From positions 19,038-83,037 of the forward strand of contig DAHVCH010000003.1 of NCBI GenBank assembly GCA_027314165.1: a stretch of 64,000 nucleotides of DNA, given 5' to 3'. Each line of letters begins with the position of its first letter. The stretch's first letter is position 1. Below are positions 1 to 8,740 of this stretch, in pieces. Made by a program: the position numbers and the translations under genes. Below the pieces are notes generated by a model that was not told the DNA's origin, searched no databases, and was given only the letters and a program-made list of their open reading frames with translations. The stretch comes from Thermoplasmata archaeon. Its GTDB lineage: Archaea > Thermoplasmatota > Thermoplasmata > Lutacidiplasmatales > UBA184.

Positions 1-2646
1 GATGGCGTGGAGTGGCGGACCCACGACGCGCTCATCAAGAGCCCCTCGGGAGAGGTCATCTTCGAGCTCAAGGGGATCAAGGCCCCGAAGAGCTGGGGCG
101 AGACCGCGATCAACATCGCGGCGTCGAAATATTTCCGTCTCATCCAGGGGAAGCGCGAGAGCTCCATCGAGGGGATGGTCAAGCGCGTCGGCCACTGGAT
201 CGCGCAGGCGGGCCTCCGCCTGGGCTACTTCGACTCTCCCGAGGAGGCGACGGTCCTCGAGGACAACCTCGACTGGCTCATCGTCCGCCAGATGGCCTCC
301 CACAACTCGCCGGTCTGGTTCAACGTCGGCGTTCGTGAGCCACCGCAGTGCTCGGCCTGCTTCATCCAGTCCGTCTCGGACTCCATGGACTCGATCATGA
401 CGCTCGCCCGGAGCGAGGCGCTCCTGTTCAAGGGAGGCAGCGGCACCGGCTCGAACCTTTCGAACCTCCGCTCCTCGAAGGAGCGGCTGTCCGGTGGGGG
501 CCTCGCGAGCGGCCCGGTCACCTTCATGCGGGCCTTCGACGCCTTCGCGGGGGTCATCAAGAGCGGCGGGACGACACGCCGCGCGGCGAAGATGGTCATC
601 CTGAACGTCGACCATCCCGACGTGACCGAGTTCATCGAGTGCAAGGTCAAGGAGGAGGAGAAGGCGGCGGCCCTCATCCGCGAGGGATACAGCGCCAACT
701 TCGACGGCACGGACCCGGACAGCGCCTACGCCTCGATCTCCTACCAGAACGCGAACCACTCGGTGCGCATCTCCGACACGTTCATGCGCGCCGTGGAGAA
801 GGAAGGGATGTGGGCGACCCACTGGGTCACCGACCCGGCCCAGGTCGCGCAGACCTACAAGGCTCCCGAGCTCTTCCGGAAGATGGCCCGCGCCGCCTGG
901 CGCTGCGGGGACCCTGGCGTCCAGTTCGACGACATCATCAACGACTGGCACACCTGCCCGCACACGGCGAGGATCAACGCCTCCAACCCGTGCTCGGAGT
1001 ACATGTTCCTGGACGACTCCGCGTGCAACCTGGCCTCGATCAACCTGATGAAGTTCCTGAAGGAGGACGGGGACTTCGACACGGAGCTGTTCATCCAGGC
1101 GGTCCGGTCGTTCATCTTCTCGATGGAGATCGTGGTCGATGCCTCCTCCTATCCGACGGAGGCCATTGGGCGCAACTCGCGCGACTTCCGCCCGCTCGGG
1201 CTGGGCTACGCGAACTTGGGCTCGCTCCTCATGCGCTGGGGCCTCCCCTACGACTCGGACGAGGCTCGGGCGGTCGCCGGGGCGATCAGCGCCATCCTCT
1301 CGGCGGAAGCCTACCGGATGAGCGCGGAGATCGCGAAGCGGGTCGGACCCTTCGCGGGCTTCGAGAAGAACCGCGCCCCGATGCTGCGCGTCATGAACAA
1401 GCACCGCGATGCGGCCCACAAGCTCCCGAAGAGCGAGGGACGGACCAGCAAGCTCGTCAGCCAGGCCCAACGCTCCTGGGACGCGTGCGTCCACGAAGGC
1501 GAGCTCTACGGCTACCGCAACGCCCAGGTCTCGGTCATCGCCCCCACGGGGACGATCGGGCTGCTCATGGGATGCGACACGCTTGGCCTCGAGCCCGAGC
1601 TCGCGCTCGTGAAGCTCAAGAACCTCGTGGGCGGCGGCACCCTGAAGATGGTCAACACCACGGCCCAGCTCGCTCTCAAGGAGCTCGGCTACACTCCCGA
1701 GCAGGTCACCAAGATCGTGGACTACGTCGGTGAGGCGGGCACCATCGAGGGATGCCCCGAGCTCCTCCCGGAGCACCTCCCGGTCTTCGACACGGCGCTC
1801 CCCTCGGCCGGCGGGACGAGGACCATCTCCCCGATGGGCCACCTGAGGATGCTCACGGCGGTCCAGCCGTTCCTGTCGGGAAGCGCGTCCAAGACGATCA
1901 ACCTCCCGAACCAGGCCACCGTCGAGGACATCGAGCGGATCTACCTCGAGGCCTGGCGCCTTGGCGCCAAGTGCGTCTCGGTCTACCGCGACGGCTGCAA
2001 GGCGAGCCAGCCCTACGAGACCGGGAAGTCGAAGGAGGCCGCCGTCGCCCTCGGCCGCCCGATGCCCCGGCAGAAGCTGCCGGACGTCCGCGAGGCCATC
2101 ACCCACCACTTCTCCGTCGGCGGCCATGACGGCTACGTGACCGTCGGCCTCTACGAGGACGGCCGGCCCGGCGAGGTCTTCTTCCGGGTCACGAAGGAAG
2201 GGAGCACGGTCAACGGGCTCATGGATTCCCTCGGGATCTCGATGAGCATGGCCCTCCAGCATGGAGTTCCGCTCAAGGACCTGGTCCGCAAGCTCGCGCA
2301 CATGCGCTTCGAGCCGTCGGGGATGACGAACAACCCCCAGATCCGGTTCGCGAAGAGCATCCCGGACTACATCGCCCGCTGGATGGCCGTGCGGTTCCTG
2401 ACGATCGAGGAGCGGCGGGCGATCGGGCTCGACGCCCACGAGGAGCCGCCGCCCACCCCCACCGTGCTGGCGCCGCCCCCCAAGACCGAGTTCAAGGGGA
2501 AGACCCTGGACGCGTTCACCCCCACCATCGAGCTGGTGGACCGGACCGAGGACTCCCCTTCGTGCTACATGTGCGGGGGGATCATGGTCCGATCGGGGAC
2601 CTGCTACGCCTGCACGCAGTGCGGAGCGACGAGCGGCTGCTCGTAG
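1..2646 (+). CDS. nrdJ: Adenosylcobalamin-dependent ribonucleotide reductase (class II), 5' end outside the window
   Basis: Reduces ribonucleotides to deoxyribonucleotides with a cobalamin-generated thiyl radical, supplying DNA precursors in the cytoplasm. The frame is open from the first base, and the visible start (TRTHDALIK-like region) matches a point inside the family N-terminus, so the true start lies upstream. 881 residues are visible. The NPCSE active-site loop with the catalytic Cys and Glu lies near visible residues 329-333, followed by DDSACNLASINL. The PTGTIGLLMGCDT segment near residue 515 is the usual class II phosphate-binding region. The C-terminus has four paired cysteines in a CYMCGG/CYACTQCG arrangement, typical of the NrdJ tail that takes electrons from thioredoxin; a thioredoxin gene is present near 40.0 kb. 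A short convergent gap separates it from the next gene. Identification is secure; only the start is missing. Confidence 0.95.
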   Translation, partial: DGVEWRTHDALIKSPSGEVIFELKGIKAPKSWGETAINIAASKYFRLIQGKRESSIEGMVKRVGHWIAQAGLRLGYFDSPEEATVLEDNLDWLIVRQMASHNSPVWFNVGVREPPQCSACFIQSVSDSMDSIMTLARSEALLFKGGSGTGSNLSNLRSSKERLSGGGLASGPVTFMRAFDAFAGVIKSGGTTRRAAKMVILNVDHPDVTEFIECKVKEEEKAAALIREGYSANFDGTDPDSAYASISYQNANHSVRISDTFMRAVEKEGMWATHWVTDPAQVAQTYKAPELFRKMARAAWRCGDPGVQFDDIINDWHTCPHTARINASNPCSEYMFLDDSACNLASINLMKFLKEDGDFDTELFIQAVRSFIFSMEIVVDASSYPTEAIGRNSRDFRPLGLGYANLGSLLMRWGLPYDSDEARAVAGAISAILSAEAYRMSAEIAKRVGPFAGFEKNRAPMLRVMNKHRDAAHKLPKSEGRTSKLVSQAQRSWDACVHEGELYGYRNAQVSVIAPTGTIGLLMGCDTLGLEPELALVKLKNLVGGGTLKMVNTTAQLALKELGYTPEQVTKIVDYVGEAGTIEGCPELLPEHLPVFDTALPSAGGTRTISPMGHLRMLTAVQPFLSGSASKTINLPNQATVEDIERIYLEAWRLGAKCVSVYRDGCKASQPYETGKSKEAAVALGRPMPRQKLPDVREAITHHFSVGGHDGYVTVGLYEDGRPGEVFFRVTKEGSTVNGLMDSLGISMSMALQHGVPLKDLVRKLAHMRFEPSGMTNNPQIRFAKSIPDYIARWMAVRFLTIEERRAIGLDAHEEPPPTPTVLAPPPKTEFKGKTLDAFTPTIELVDRTEDSPSCYMCGGIMVRSGTCYACTQCGATSGCS

Positions 2647-2673
2647 TCCGAACGACGGAGAGCGAAGGGGGGC

Positions 2674-3633
2674 CTACGGCCCCCCGGGGCCCGTCCCGAG
2701 GGTTCCGGGCGGTACGCTCGGAGCGGACGCCGGCAGGTTCACGACCGGGGGAGTGAGCGGGATCCCCATCTTGACGTCGAACCCGAGGTGGACCCCGAGG
2801 TCGATGTCCAGGGACCAGGAGCAGCGGAAGAGCTGACCCATCCCCGGATTGACCATCCCCACCAGGTCCGGGACCATCAGGTCCATCCGGCCCTCGTAGA
2901 GCGGGCCGTTCCCCTCGAGGGCCAGGGGGAAGGTCCCGAAGACCGTCCGGTTGGCACGGGAGTAGCTCCGGATCGTGTAGTCGATGGTCCTGACGAGGGT
3001 CGCCGTGAACCCCTTGAGCGCCTTTCCGCCCGGGTTCTGCACCGCGTACACCATGGAGAACGGCTTGCCCGGGGCGATCCAGGGTTGGTTGGTGTCCGCG
3101 GGGGATACCCGGACCTGGGGATGGTCCGGCGAGCTCGCGCTCATCGCGTCGGACAATCCTCCGAGGACGCGAACAGGAGGGAGCACCTGGACGCGGTGGC
3201 TCAGGACCGGGTCGACCCAGAGCGGTACGTCGACCTTCGCCTTCAGCGTGTAATCGACGAAGAGGCCGTCCGGTGACCGGTCGAAATGGCCATGCTCCTG
3301 AGAGAGGGGGCTCGTCTCGAGGGTCGGGGGCGCGACGGGAGGCACGGGGAACTCGAACGGGACCTGGTAGTTCCCCGGTGCCGTGTGCTCGGGGTCCTGG
3401 AAGGGGACGCGCTCGCGCAGGGAGACCGCCTGCTCGTAGAAGGGCCGGACGTCTTGGATCAACTCGCTGCTCTTCCCCTGGCTCACCGTCACCTGGGAGC
3501 GCTCCGCCCCGGTCAGAACGAGCGAGATGTCCCGGACCTTCGAGGGCCGATCGAAGTCGAGCTCCACGGTCCCCGCGATGGCCCCGCCGAGGAACGCATA
3601 GGGGGAGACCGAAACAAAGCGAATACCGGGCAC
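2674..3633 (-). CDS. Arrestin-like / Spo0M-like beta-sandwich protein
   Basis: Protein of 319 residues with the alternating hydrophobic pattern of an arrestin-fold beta sandwich. The N-terminus reads as GGAIAGTVELDF followed by ISLVLTGAE, which resembles the arrestin-N strand pair in eukaryotic arrestins, Vps26 and bacterial Spo0M. The second half (from about residue 175) has the same strand periodicity and would be the arrestin-C half. No signal peptide or membrane segment is visible, so a cytoplasmic scaffold role is likely, but partner and pathway are unknown. I chose GTG at 3633 because a TATA-like box (AAATATCT, 3653-3660) sits about 23 bases upstream, as expected for a leaderless transcript. 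Longer starts would run into the divergent hydrolase gene. The fold call rests on pattern recognition only. Confidence 0.6.
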   Translation of the reverse strand: MPGIRFVSVSPYAFLGGAIAGTVELDFDRPSKVRDISLVLTGAERSQVTVSQGKSSELIQDVRPFYEQAVSLRERVPFQDPEHTAPGNYQVPFEFPVPPVAPPTLETSPLSQEHGHFDRSPDGLFVDYTLKAKVDVPLWVDPVLSHRVQVLPPVRVLGGLSDAMSASSPDHPQVRVSPADTNQPWIAPGKPFSMVYAVQNPGGKALKGFTATLVRTIDYTIRSYSRANRTVFGTFPLALEGNGPLYEGRMDLMVPDLVGMVNPGMGQLFRCSWSLDIDLGVHLGFDVKMGIPLTPPVVNLPASAPSVPPGTLGTGPGGP

Positions 3634-3652
3634 GCTGACTTGTAGCCGGCGC

Positions 3653-3660
3653 AGATATTT
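3653..3660 (-). promoter_or_regulatory. TATA-like box for the arrestin-like gene
   Basis: AAATATCT read on the minus strand, about 23 bases before the GTG start chosen for the arrestin-like gene. The spacing suits leaderless transcription. Confidence 0.5.
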
Positions 3661-3713
3661 GGAGGGCGAGCCCCCGGCTGGAACGCGACGACCCCTCGTC
3701 CCATCCCCAATCC

Positions 3714-3721
3714 CCTTATTG
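3714..3721 (+). promoter_or_regulatory. TATA-like box for the alpha/beta hydrolase gene
   Basis: CCTTATTG, centred about 28 bases before the ATG at 3746. It forms a divergent promoter pair with the box at 3653-3660. Confidence 0.5.
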
Positions 3722-3745
3722 TAGAAGGGCCCTCCGTCCCTTGGC

Positions 3746-4573
3746 ATGGCCGACTCCGTAGTACTCCCCCACGACGACCGGGGCGCGGGAAACCCGATCG
3801 TCCTCCTGCACGGATTCCCGCTCCACCGCGGGGTTTGGAAGGGACAGCTGGACCCCCTCGCCGTAGGTAACCGCGTGATCGCGTTCGACCTTCCGGGCTA
3901 CGGACAGGCCTCGACCCTGCGCACCCCGGAGTCGCTGGAGAGCCTGTCCGCCGTCGTGGACGCGAGCATTCACGCCATCGCCTCGCCCCCCGCCGTCCTC
4001 GTGGGGCATTCCATGGGGGGTTACGTGGCCCTTCACCGCTACGCGGACCACCCGGAACGCATCCGCGCCCTGATCCTCACCAGCACCCGGACCGCGGCGG
4101 ACAGCGAGGAGGCCGCGGCCAAACGTCACGCCACGATCTCGCGGCTCCGTCAGGAAGGCCCAGGAGGGTATGCCGTGGAGACCGCTCGAGGGCTCCTGGC
4201 CCCCAACAACGCGAGCAACCCCGACCTGTTTCCCGCGGTCCTCCAGATCGTGCGCTCGGCCCCGGTCCCGTCCATGGTCGCCTCGCTCCTGGCGCTCGCC
4301 GGCCGTCCCGACCTCACCGACCTGCTCCCCGAGGTGCACGTGCCGACGCTCGTCGTCTGGGGGGAGGAGGACCGCGTGATCGCGCCCGAGCAGTCCAAGA
4401 AGATCGTGAAGGCGATCCCGGGGGCGAAGGGCGTGGGCATCCCCGGAGCCGGGCACCTGCCCTTCCTCGAGAACCCGTCCGCGTTCAATCAGGCCGTGCG
4501 GGAGTTCCTCGCCACCCTCCCCGAGTTCGAGGGCGCCCCGGCCGAGAAGGGGGAAGCTCCGGCCCCCGACTGA
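3746..4573 (+). CDS. Alpha/beta hydrolase
   Basis: Serine hydrolase of 275 residues with the full alpha/beta-hydrolase signature. There is an oxyanion-hole HGFP near residue 22, the nucleophile elbow GHSMGG with Ser89, an acid in WGEEDR (Asp209) and the catalytic His237 in GAGHLPF. The overall pattern resembles BioH/MhpC-type carboxylesterases, but the substrate cannot be read from the sequence. It has no signal peptide and should be cytoplasmic. The ATG start follows a TATA-like box by about 28 bases. The last 15 residues are a short Ala/Pro/Glu-rich tail. It converges on the 149-residue unknown gene and shares no operon with it. Confidence 0.85.
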   Translation: MADSVVLPHDDRGAGNPIVLLHGFPLHRGVWKGQLDPLAVGNRVIAFDLPGYGQASTLRTPESLESLSAVVDASIHAIASPPAVLVGHSMGGYVALHRYADHPERIRALILTSTRTAADSEEAAAKRHATISRLRQEGPGGYAVETARGLLAPNNASNPDLFPAVLQIVRSAPVPSMVASLLALAGRPDLTDLLPEVHVPTLVVWGEEDRVIAPEQSKKIVKAIPGAKGVGIPGAGHLPFLENPSAFNQAVREFLATLPEFEGAPAEKGEAPAPD

Positions 4574-4611
4574 GCGGGACCGGGGTCCCGCTCACGGTCC
4601 CCGTCCCGGCT

Positions 4612-5061
4612 TCAGAGCACGCTCTCTGCGAGCGCGATGAGGTCGCCCATGTCGAGGCGCCTTGGCTCGCCGGGGAAGCGTAGACCGAGGACGCTCACGG
4701 CCGTCCCCTCCAGCATGATCGCGCCCCAGGCCGCCTCGATGGCCCCGTCCGCGTACTCCCCGGCGCGGTCGCCGGTGAGGACCACGAGCCTTCGCGGGGA
4801 CATCTGGCGCTTCGCGATCTCGAGGAGGACCAGCACGGCGCCGAGCGGCTTCGCGTCGACGAACATCCGCTCGGAGAACATCGACCGGAGGTCCGTCCGG
4901 ATCGCCCACTGCTCCCCGTGGGAGATCCGGACGCGACGGACGATGCCCTTGCGGTTCGCGAGCACCTCCTCCGTCTCCTCGCCCAGGGAGAGCCCCTGGG
5001 CATAGGCCCGGCACTTCTCGACCAGGTCCGGGTCGAGCACCGGCCCCCCCCAGGAGTTCAC
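4612..5061 (-). CDS. Conserved-looking hypothetical protein coupled to the DUF2400-type gene
   Basis: A 149-residue protein that I do not recognise. It is soluble, acidic to neutral, and has a middle section (VLVLLEIAKRQ then RRLVVLTGD) that looks like alternating strand and helix. A GTG start at 5061 overlaps the TGA of the upstream gene (5058-5060), so the two are almost certainly co-translated. A longer frame extends upstream but only over the coding sequence of that gene. The tight coupling suggests a role alongside the DUF2400/helix-hairpin-helix protein, possibly in DNA repair, but this is inference from position only. Confidence 0.7.
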   Translation of the reverse strand: MNSWGGPVLDPDLVEKCRAYAQGLSLGEETEEVLANRKGIVRRVRISHGEQWAIRTDLRSMFSERMFVDAKPLGAVLVLLEIAKRQMSPRRLVVLTGDRAGEYADGAIEAAWGAIMLEGTAVSVLGLRFPGEPRRLDMGDLIALAESVL

Positions 5062-6020
5062 GCGCGCGCCTCCTTCCCTCGGGCCCCCGTGACCCGCGGG
5101 GAGAACCGGACCCGGCTCCCGCGCCAGAGGTCGCAGTCCGCCCTCACCGCGCACGGACCGCACACCGCGACCTCCCTCCGCTTCGGGCAGTCACCGGAGA
5201 TCCCGGTGTGCGCGAGGACGAAATCGAACCGGACCGGGTCCTCCGGGTCGTAACGCCGTAGCCCCTTCGTGACCTCCACGACCGTCGGCCAGTTCTTCGT
5301 GCCGCGACGGGTGAGCCCCAGGTGACGGGCAATCCAGTAGACGTGGGTGTCCAGCGGGACCTGGAGGACCGAGGGGGGAACGCGCTTCCACAGCCCCAGG
5401 TCCGGCCGCGCTCGGCGCACCATCCAACGGAGGAAGAGGGCCTCCCTCTTGCAGGCCGGTCGCCCGGGACCCAGCGGGCTCGGGAAGAGGTTCAGGTACC
5501 CGGGAGGGGGCTCATAGACGGTGGGTGCGCGGTCGACCGAGCCCCATCGCAGCGCCTCGGACAGCGCGTGGAGTCCGTGGGCGAACCGGACCGCCGGGTC
5601 CTCCGTCGGCCCCGCGGCCTCCATGCCCGAGAGGAAGACCTCCTCGAGCCCGCCGGGGTACCGCCGGTAGATCTCCTGAAGCCTCACGCAGAGGAACCCG
5701 AACTGGTCCGCCCGGATCCACCGGTGCTTCCACGGATAGAGCTCCATCCTCCACCGCCGGGCGGGAAAGTTCTCGATGAACTCGCGCGGGCGGCCCCCCA
5801 TCCGACGAAGCAGGTCCGTGAGCGCGAGCTGGATCGACCGAACGTTCCCGACCGCGACCGTCGACGCCAGGACACCGACGATCTCCGCGGAGCGAACATC
5901 CCGCGAGAACGGGAGGAGCCAGGAGAGCGGGTCCTGGGGGAGCGAACGGTCGAAGGGGAAGCGAGAGGAGAGGACCTCGAGATGGGCCCCCAACGTCGCG
6001 GTGGGACCGACTGGGCTCAC
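5058..6020 (-). CDS. DUF2400 / TIGR02757 family protein (HhH-GPD-related)
   Basis: About 320 residues. The second half has the hallmark blocks of the TIGR02757/DUF2400 family: a CKRE..LFLRWMVRR segment, DLGLWK, PLDTHVYWIARHLGLT, and an acidic YDPEDPVRFDF near the end. A cysteine cluster, CPKRREVAVCGPCAVRADC, closes the protein and resembles the iron-sulfur cluster of endonuclease III-like glycosylases. The family is usually regarded as DNA-glycosylase-related, but its activity is unproven. The start is uncertain: GTG at 6020 or 6026 both follow a weak box (CATTATC, 6042-6048) at leaderless distance, while the longer frame to 6206 would overlap the divergent acetyltransferase. It is followed by a GTGA-overlapped unknown gene. 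Confidence 0.75.
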   Translation of the reverse strand: MSPVGPTATLGAHLEVLSSRFPFDRSLPQDPLSWLLPFSRDVRSAEIVGVLASTVAVGNVRSIQLALTDLLRRMGGRPREFIENFPARRWRMELYPWKHRWIRADQFGFLCVRLQEIYRRYPGGLEEVFLSGMEAAGPTEDPAVRFAHGLHALSEALRWGSVDRAPTVYEPPPGYLNLFPSPLGPGRPACKREALFLRWMVRRARPDLGLWKRVPPSVLQVPLDTHVYWIARHLGLTRRGTKNWPTVVEVTKGLRRYDPEDPVRFDFVLAHTGISGDCPKRREVAVCGPCAVRADCDLWRGSRVRFSPRVTGARGKEARA

Positions 6021-6073
6021 GTCCACCGGAGAGGCAGATGCCCGATAATGGCTCCTGCGCGCGGAAGAGCAAG

Positions 6074-6080
6074 GACATAT
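6074..6080 (+). promoter_or_regulatory. TATA-like box for the acetyltransferase gene
   Basis: ACATATC about 30 bases before GTG 6108. It supports that start over several upstream in-frame codons. Confidence 0.45.
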
Positions 6081-6107
6081 CTCGAGGGCCGGCGTTCCGA
6101 CCTTGTC

Positions 6108-6941
6108 GTGCCGACAGCGCGAGGACCTCCTCCCAGGTTCGAGCTGAGGGAAGGGCTCGGTCCCGAGGAGCTCTCCGTCCTCGCCCGCGACGCACCCCTG
6201 GACCACGCGTTCGCGCTCTACGACATGGAACGCTCCTCAGAGAGGGTCCGCTTCGTCACCGTGCGAGAGGGCGGGAGGCCGGTCTCCTACCTCCTCATCT
6301 GGTACGGCGACCCCTCGAAGCCGGTCGTGCACTGGGTGGGAGAGGCCGGATGGGAGGTCCTTGAGAAGGGGCTGCCCGTCCCGCCCTTCGTCGCGATCGT
6401 TCCGACGAAGGTCGCCGAGCGCGTCGCGTGGCCCGCGCCCTCCACGTCCCACACCATCGAGCTCTGGGTCCGTGGGCGCCACGACGCGCAGCCCGCTCTC
6501 ATGGGCCACCCCGGTGGAACTCCCCGGGTCCGTCGCTTGGGCCCCGGGGACCGGGAGGCTCTGCAAAGGTTCGCGCAGCGCCACCAGGACGAGCCCGACC
6601 TCCGGGCCCTAGGCGGGACGGACCCCGGGCGGGCGCGGGTCTACGGCGCCCTCTCTCTGGCCCCCGAAGGCGAGCAACTGCTCGCCCTCGCCCGAAGCAC
6701 GGTCGAGCTGCCGCAGGTCTGGTTCGTCGGTGGAGTGTATACCGAGCCCTCGCACCGGGGGACGGGGCTGGGGCGAGAGGTGACCTGGGCCGTGGCCCGG
6801 GCCGCCCACGAGGCCGGGGCGGACTGCGCCCTCTACGTTCGATCGGACAACCCGGCCGCGATCGCCGCGTACACCGCTCTCGGGTTTCGGAAGCACGTCC
6901 AAAAGGAATGGATCGATGCAGGCGGGAGGCCACCACCCTAG
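6108..6941 (+). CDS. GNAT-family N-acetyltransferase
   Basis: Protein of 277 residues ending in a clear GNAT domain. The acetyl-CoA loop appears as HRGTGLGREV (consensus R/QxxGxG/A), preceded by the strand WFVGGVYTEP and followed by ALYVRSDNPAAIAAYTALGF, the usual C-terminal block. The N-terminal half is a second, divergent GNAT-like or ligand-binding lobe, so the enzyme is longer than a single-domain GNAT. The substrate is unknown. The open frame extends far upstream through the opposite-strand DUF2400 gene, but GTG 6108 was chosen because a TATA-like box lies about 30 bases before it. It converges on the antiporter gene, with 10 bases between stops. Confidence 0.85.
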   Translation: MPTARGPPPRFELREGLGPEELSVLARDAPLDHAFALYDMERSSERVRFVTVREGGRPVSYLLIWYGDPSKPVVHWVGEAGWEVLEKGLPVPPFVAIVPTKVAERVAWPAPSTSHTIELWVRGRHDAQPALMGHPGGTPRVRRLGPGDREALQRFAQRHQDEPDLRALGGTDPGRARVYGALSLAPEGEQLLALARSTVELPQVWFVGGVYTEPSHRGTGLGREVTWAVARAAHEAGADCALYVRSDNPAAIAAYTALGFRKHVQKEWIDAGGRPPP

Positions 6942-6951
6942 GGGGTTGAGT

Positions 6952-8526
6952 TTACGTCCTCTTCCAGGGCGGCCGTTCTCGATCTGGTAACGAAGGGCGC
7001 TCGGATGCGGGGGGCTCCGGCGGCGCGGTCGCGGTCTTCCGAGGGGGCCATGAATCCGGCAAGGGAGGAGCGGGGGGAGACTCATCGAATGGGGACGCGG
7101 GGGGAGGCGATGCGGCGGGAGGGGGAACGGACGAGGCCGTGGTCAGAACCGCCTGTGGAGCGATGGGGGCCTGCTGGTGCGAGTAGAGGGCCCGCATCTC
7201 CTCCCAGTTGAGCGGAGGGTTGAGGCGGGCCCTACGGCCTGGTCCGGCGAGGCTAGGGACCCGTGCGAAGAGCTCCGCCTTGCACTTGGGGTCGGACAGC
7301 CAGGTCCGCAGGGCACCGATAGGGGCCACAATGGTCGTGACGAGCCCGACCGTGGCGATGATGGTGAAGATCGTGGTCCCGATGAGCCCGGTCTGGAGCA
7401 GGATGGTGGCCATGGCAAGCTCGACGGCCCCTCGACTGCCGACCATGTAGCCGATGGCGAGCGCGTCGGGATCGCGCCAGCCTTGAAGCCGGGCGAAGCC
7501 CGCCCCGATGGCGACCTTGGATGCGGCGCCGATCGCAAGGAGTGCCCCGAACGCGGCCAGCACGGAGATGGGGACCAGCAAGTGCTGGAGGTTCATCTCG
7601 ACCCCCACGAACGCGAAGAAGAGCGGAACGAAGAACCCCCAGGTCATTGCGTCGAAGATCGTGCTGATCGCCCGGTGCGCCTCCTCCCCCGTGTTTTCCC
7701 GAGTGACGAGGATTCCTGCATAGAACGCCCCGACGACATAGGTGAGCCCAAGGTACTGGGAGAACAGGGTGGAGCCCACGACCATCACCATCAGGAGCGC
7801 GAAGTTGCCCTGCTTGGACTTCCATGTCCTGGAGAAGGCGGCCTTGAAAGGTTCCCACAGCTTCGCCGCCCTCAGAAGTCGAAGGACCATGTGGATCGTC
7901 AGCATCACGGAGATGAACAGGCCCACGGAGAGGACCGCCACGACGACCCCGATCGCCCCTCCCGATCCGCCGGCCCCCAGACGGAGGAGTATCGCGAAGA
8001 CGGTGACCGCGGTGAGTTCGTTGATCAGGGCCACGTTCATCAGCAGGACGCCCATCTTCGACCCTATCAGTCCGAACTCCGAGAGCATGATGCCCATGAC
8101 CGGGAGGGCCGTGATCGACAGAGTCAACGCCACGTACAGGGCGGTCCGGGCTGGAATACCCGGGAGCGCAAGGGGAACGACCAGCGCGCTCAAGAGGAAT
8201 GGGCCGAAAAAAATCGCGAGGCCCATCGCGATCGTGAGAGGGCTCATTTTGTAGAGCTGTTCCGGCACGACCTCGATTCCCGCCATGAAGAGAATGAAGA
8301 CCGTCGCGAGGAACTGGAGCGAGCTCAACATCGGGGAGACCGACGTGAATCCGAGATAGGATCCCAAGCTGGTGGACCCGAAGAGCGAGGGGCCAAGCGC
8401 CACTCCTGCGAGGAGCTGTCCCACGAGCGCGGGCTGGCCCACGCGGGTCGCGAGCTCGCCCGCGAACACCGCGCATCCCAGAAGCAGAAACAGGTTGACG
8501 ATGAACTGGGTCGTCGGGTCAAGCAT
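6952..8526 (-). CDS. CPA-type cation:proton antiporter (Kef/NapA-like)
   Basis: Integral membrane protein of 524 residues. About 12 hydrophobic segments fill residues 8-415, in the Na+/H+ exchanger-like arrangement, followed by a cytoplasmic Pro/Ser/Ala-rich tail of about 110 residues. Landmarks are LVGQLLAGVALGPSLFG near the N-terminus, LSITALPVMGIMLSEFGL, and GSRGAVELAMATILLQTG near the end. The ion-binding position expected to be Asp-Asp (CPA2) or Asn-Asp (CPA1) reads Asn-Glu in ALINELTAV. Which cation is moved cannot be told. There is no TrkA-N domain as in KefB/C. ATG 8526 was preferred to upstream in-frame codons because the first helix starts right after it and a CTTATCT box lies about 43 bases upstream. 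Confidence 0.88.
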   Translation of the reverse strand: MLDPTTQFIVNLFLLLGCAVFAGELATRVGQPALVGQLLAGVALGPSLFGSTSLGSYLGFTSVSPMLSSLQFLATVFILFMAGIEVVPEQLYKMSPLTIAMGLAIFFGPFLLSALVVPLALPGIPARTALYVALTLSITALPVMGIMLSEFGLIGSKMGVLLMNVALINELTAVTVFAILLRLGAGGSGGAIGVVVAVLSVGLFISVMLTIHMVLRLLRAAKLWEPFKAAFSRTWKSKQGNFALLMVMVVGSTLFSQYLGLTYVVGAFYAGILVTRENTGEEAHRAISTIFDAMTWGFFVPLFFAFVGVEMNLQHLLVPISVLAAFGALLAIGAASKVAIGAGFARLQGWRDPDALAIGYMVGSRGAVELAMATILLQTGLIGTTIFTIIATVGLVTTIVAPIGALRTWLSDPKCKAELFARVPSLAGPGRRARLNPPLNWEEMRALYSHQQAPIAPQAVLTTASSVPPPAASPPPASPFDESPPAPPLPDSWPPRKTATAPPEPPASERPSLPDRERPPWKRT

Positions 8527-8740
8527 CGGCAAGGCACCCGGGGTGTCTGGACTACCTCCACACGGGAAGATAAGGAGGGGGGCTGAACCTGCGTGTGAAG
8601 TGCCGAAGTATGCGGTTGGACACGGAAACCATGCGCGGCGGCGCACGCGCTTCGGGTCGGGTTCGCGATCGCGCCCGTCAGCTCGGTCAGAGCGGGAGCA
8701 GAGCTTCGGGCTAGACTCTTAGGGCATCCCACGGTTCCCG

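Noticed and set aside
5322..6107. N-terminal extension of the acetyltransferase frame
   Set aside because: It runs antisense through the DUF2400 gene, and a promoter-like box precedes GTG 6108.
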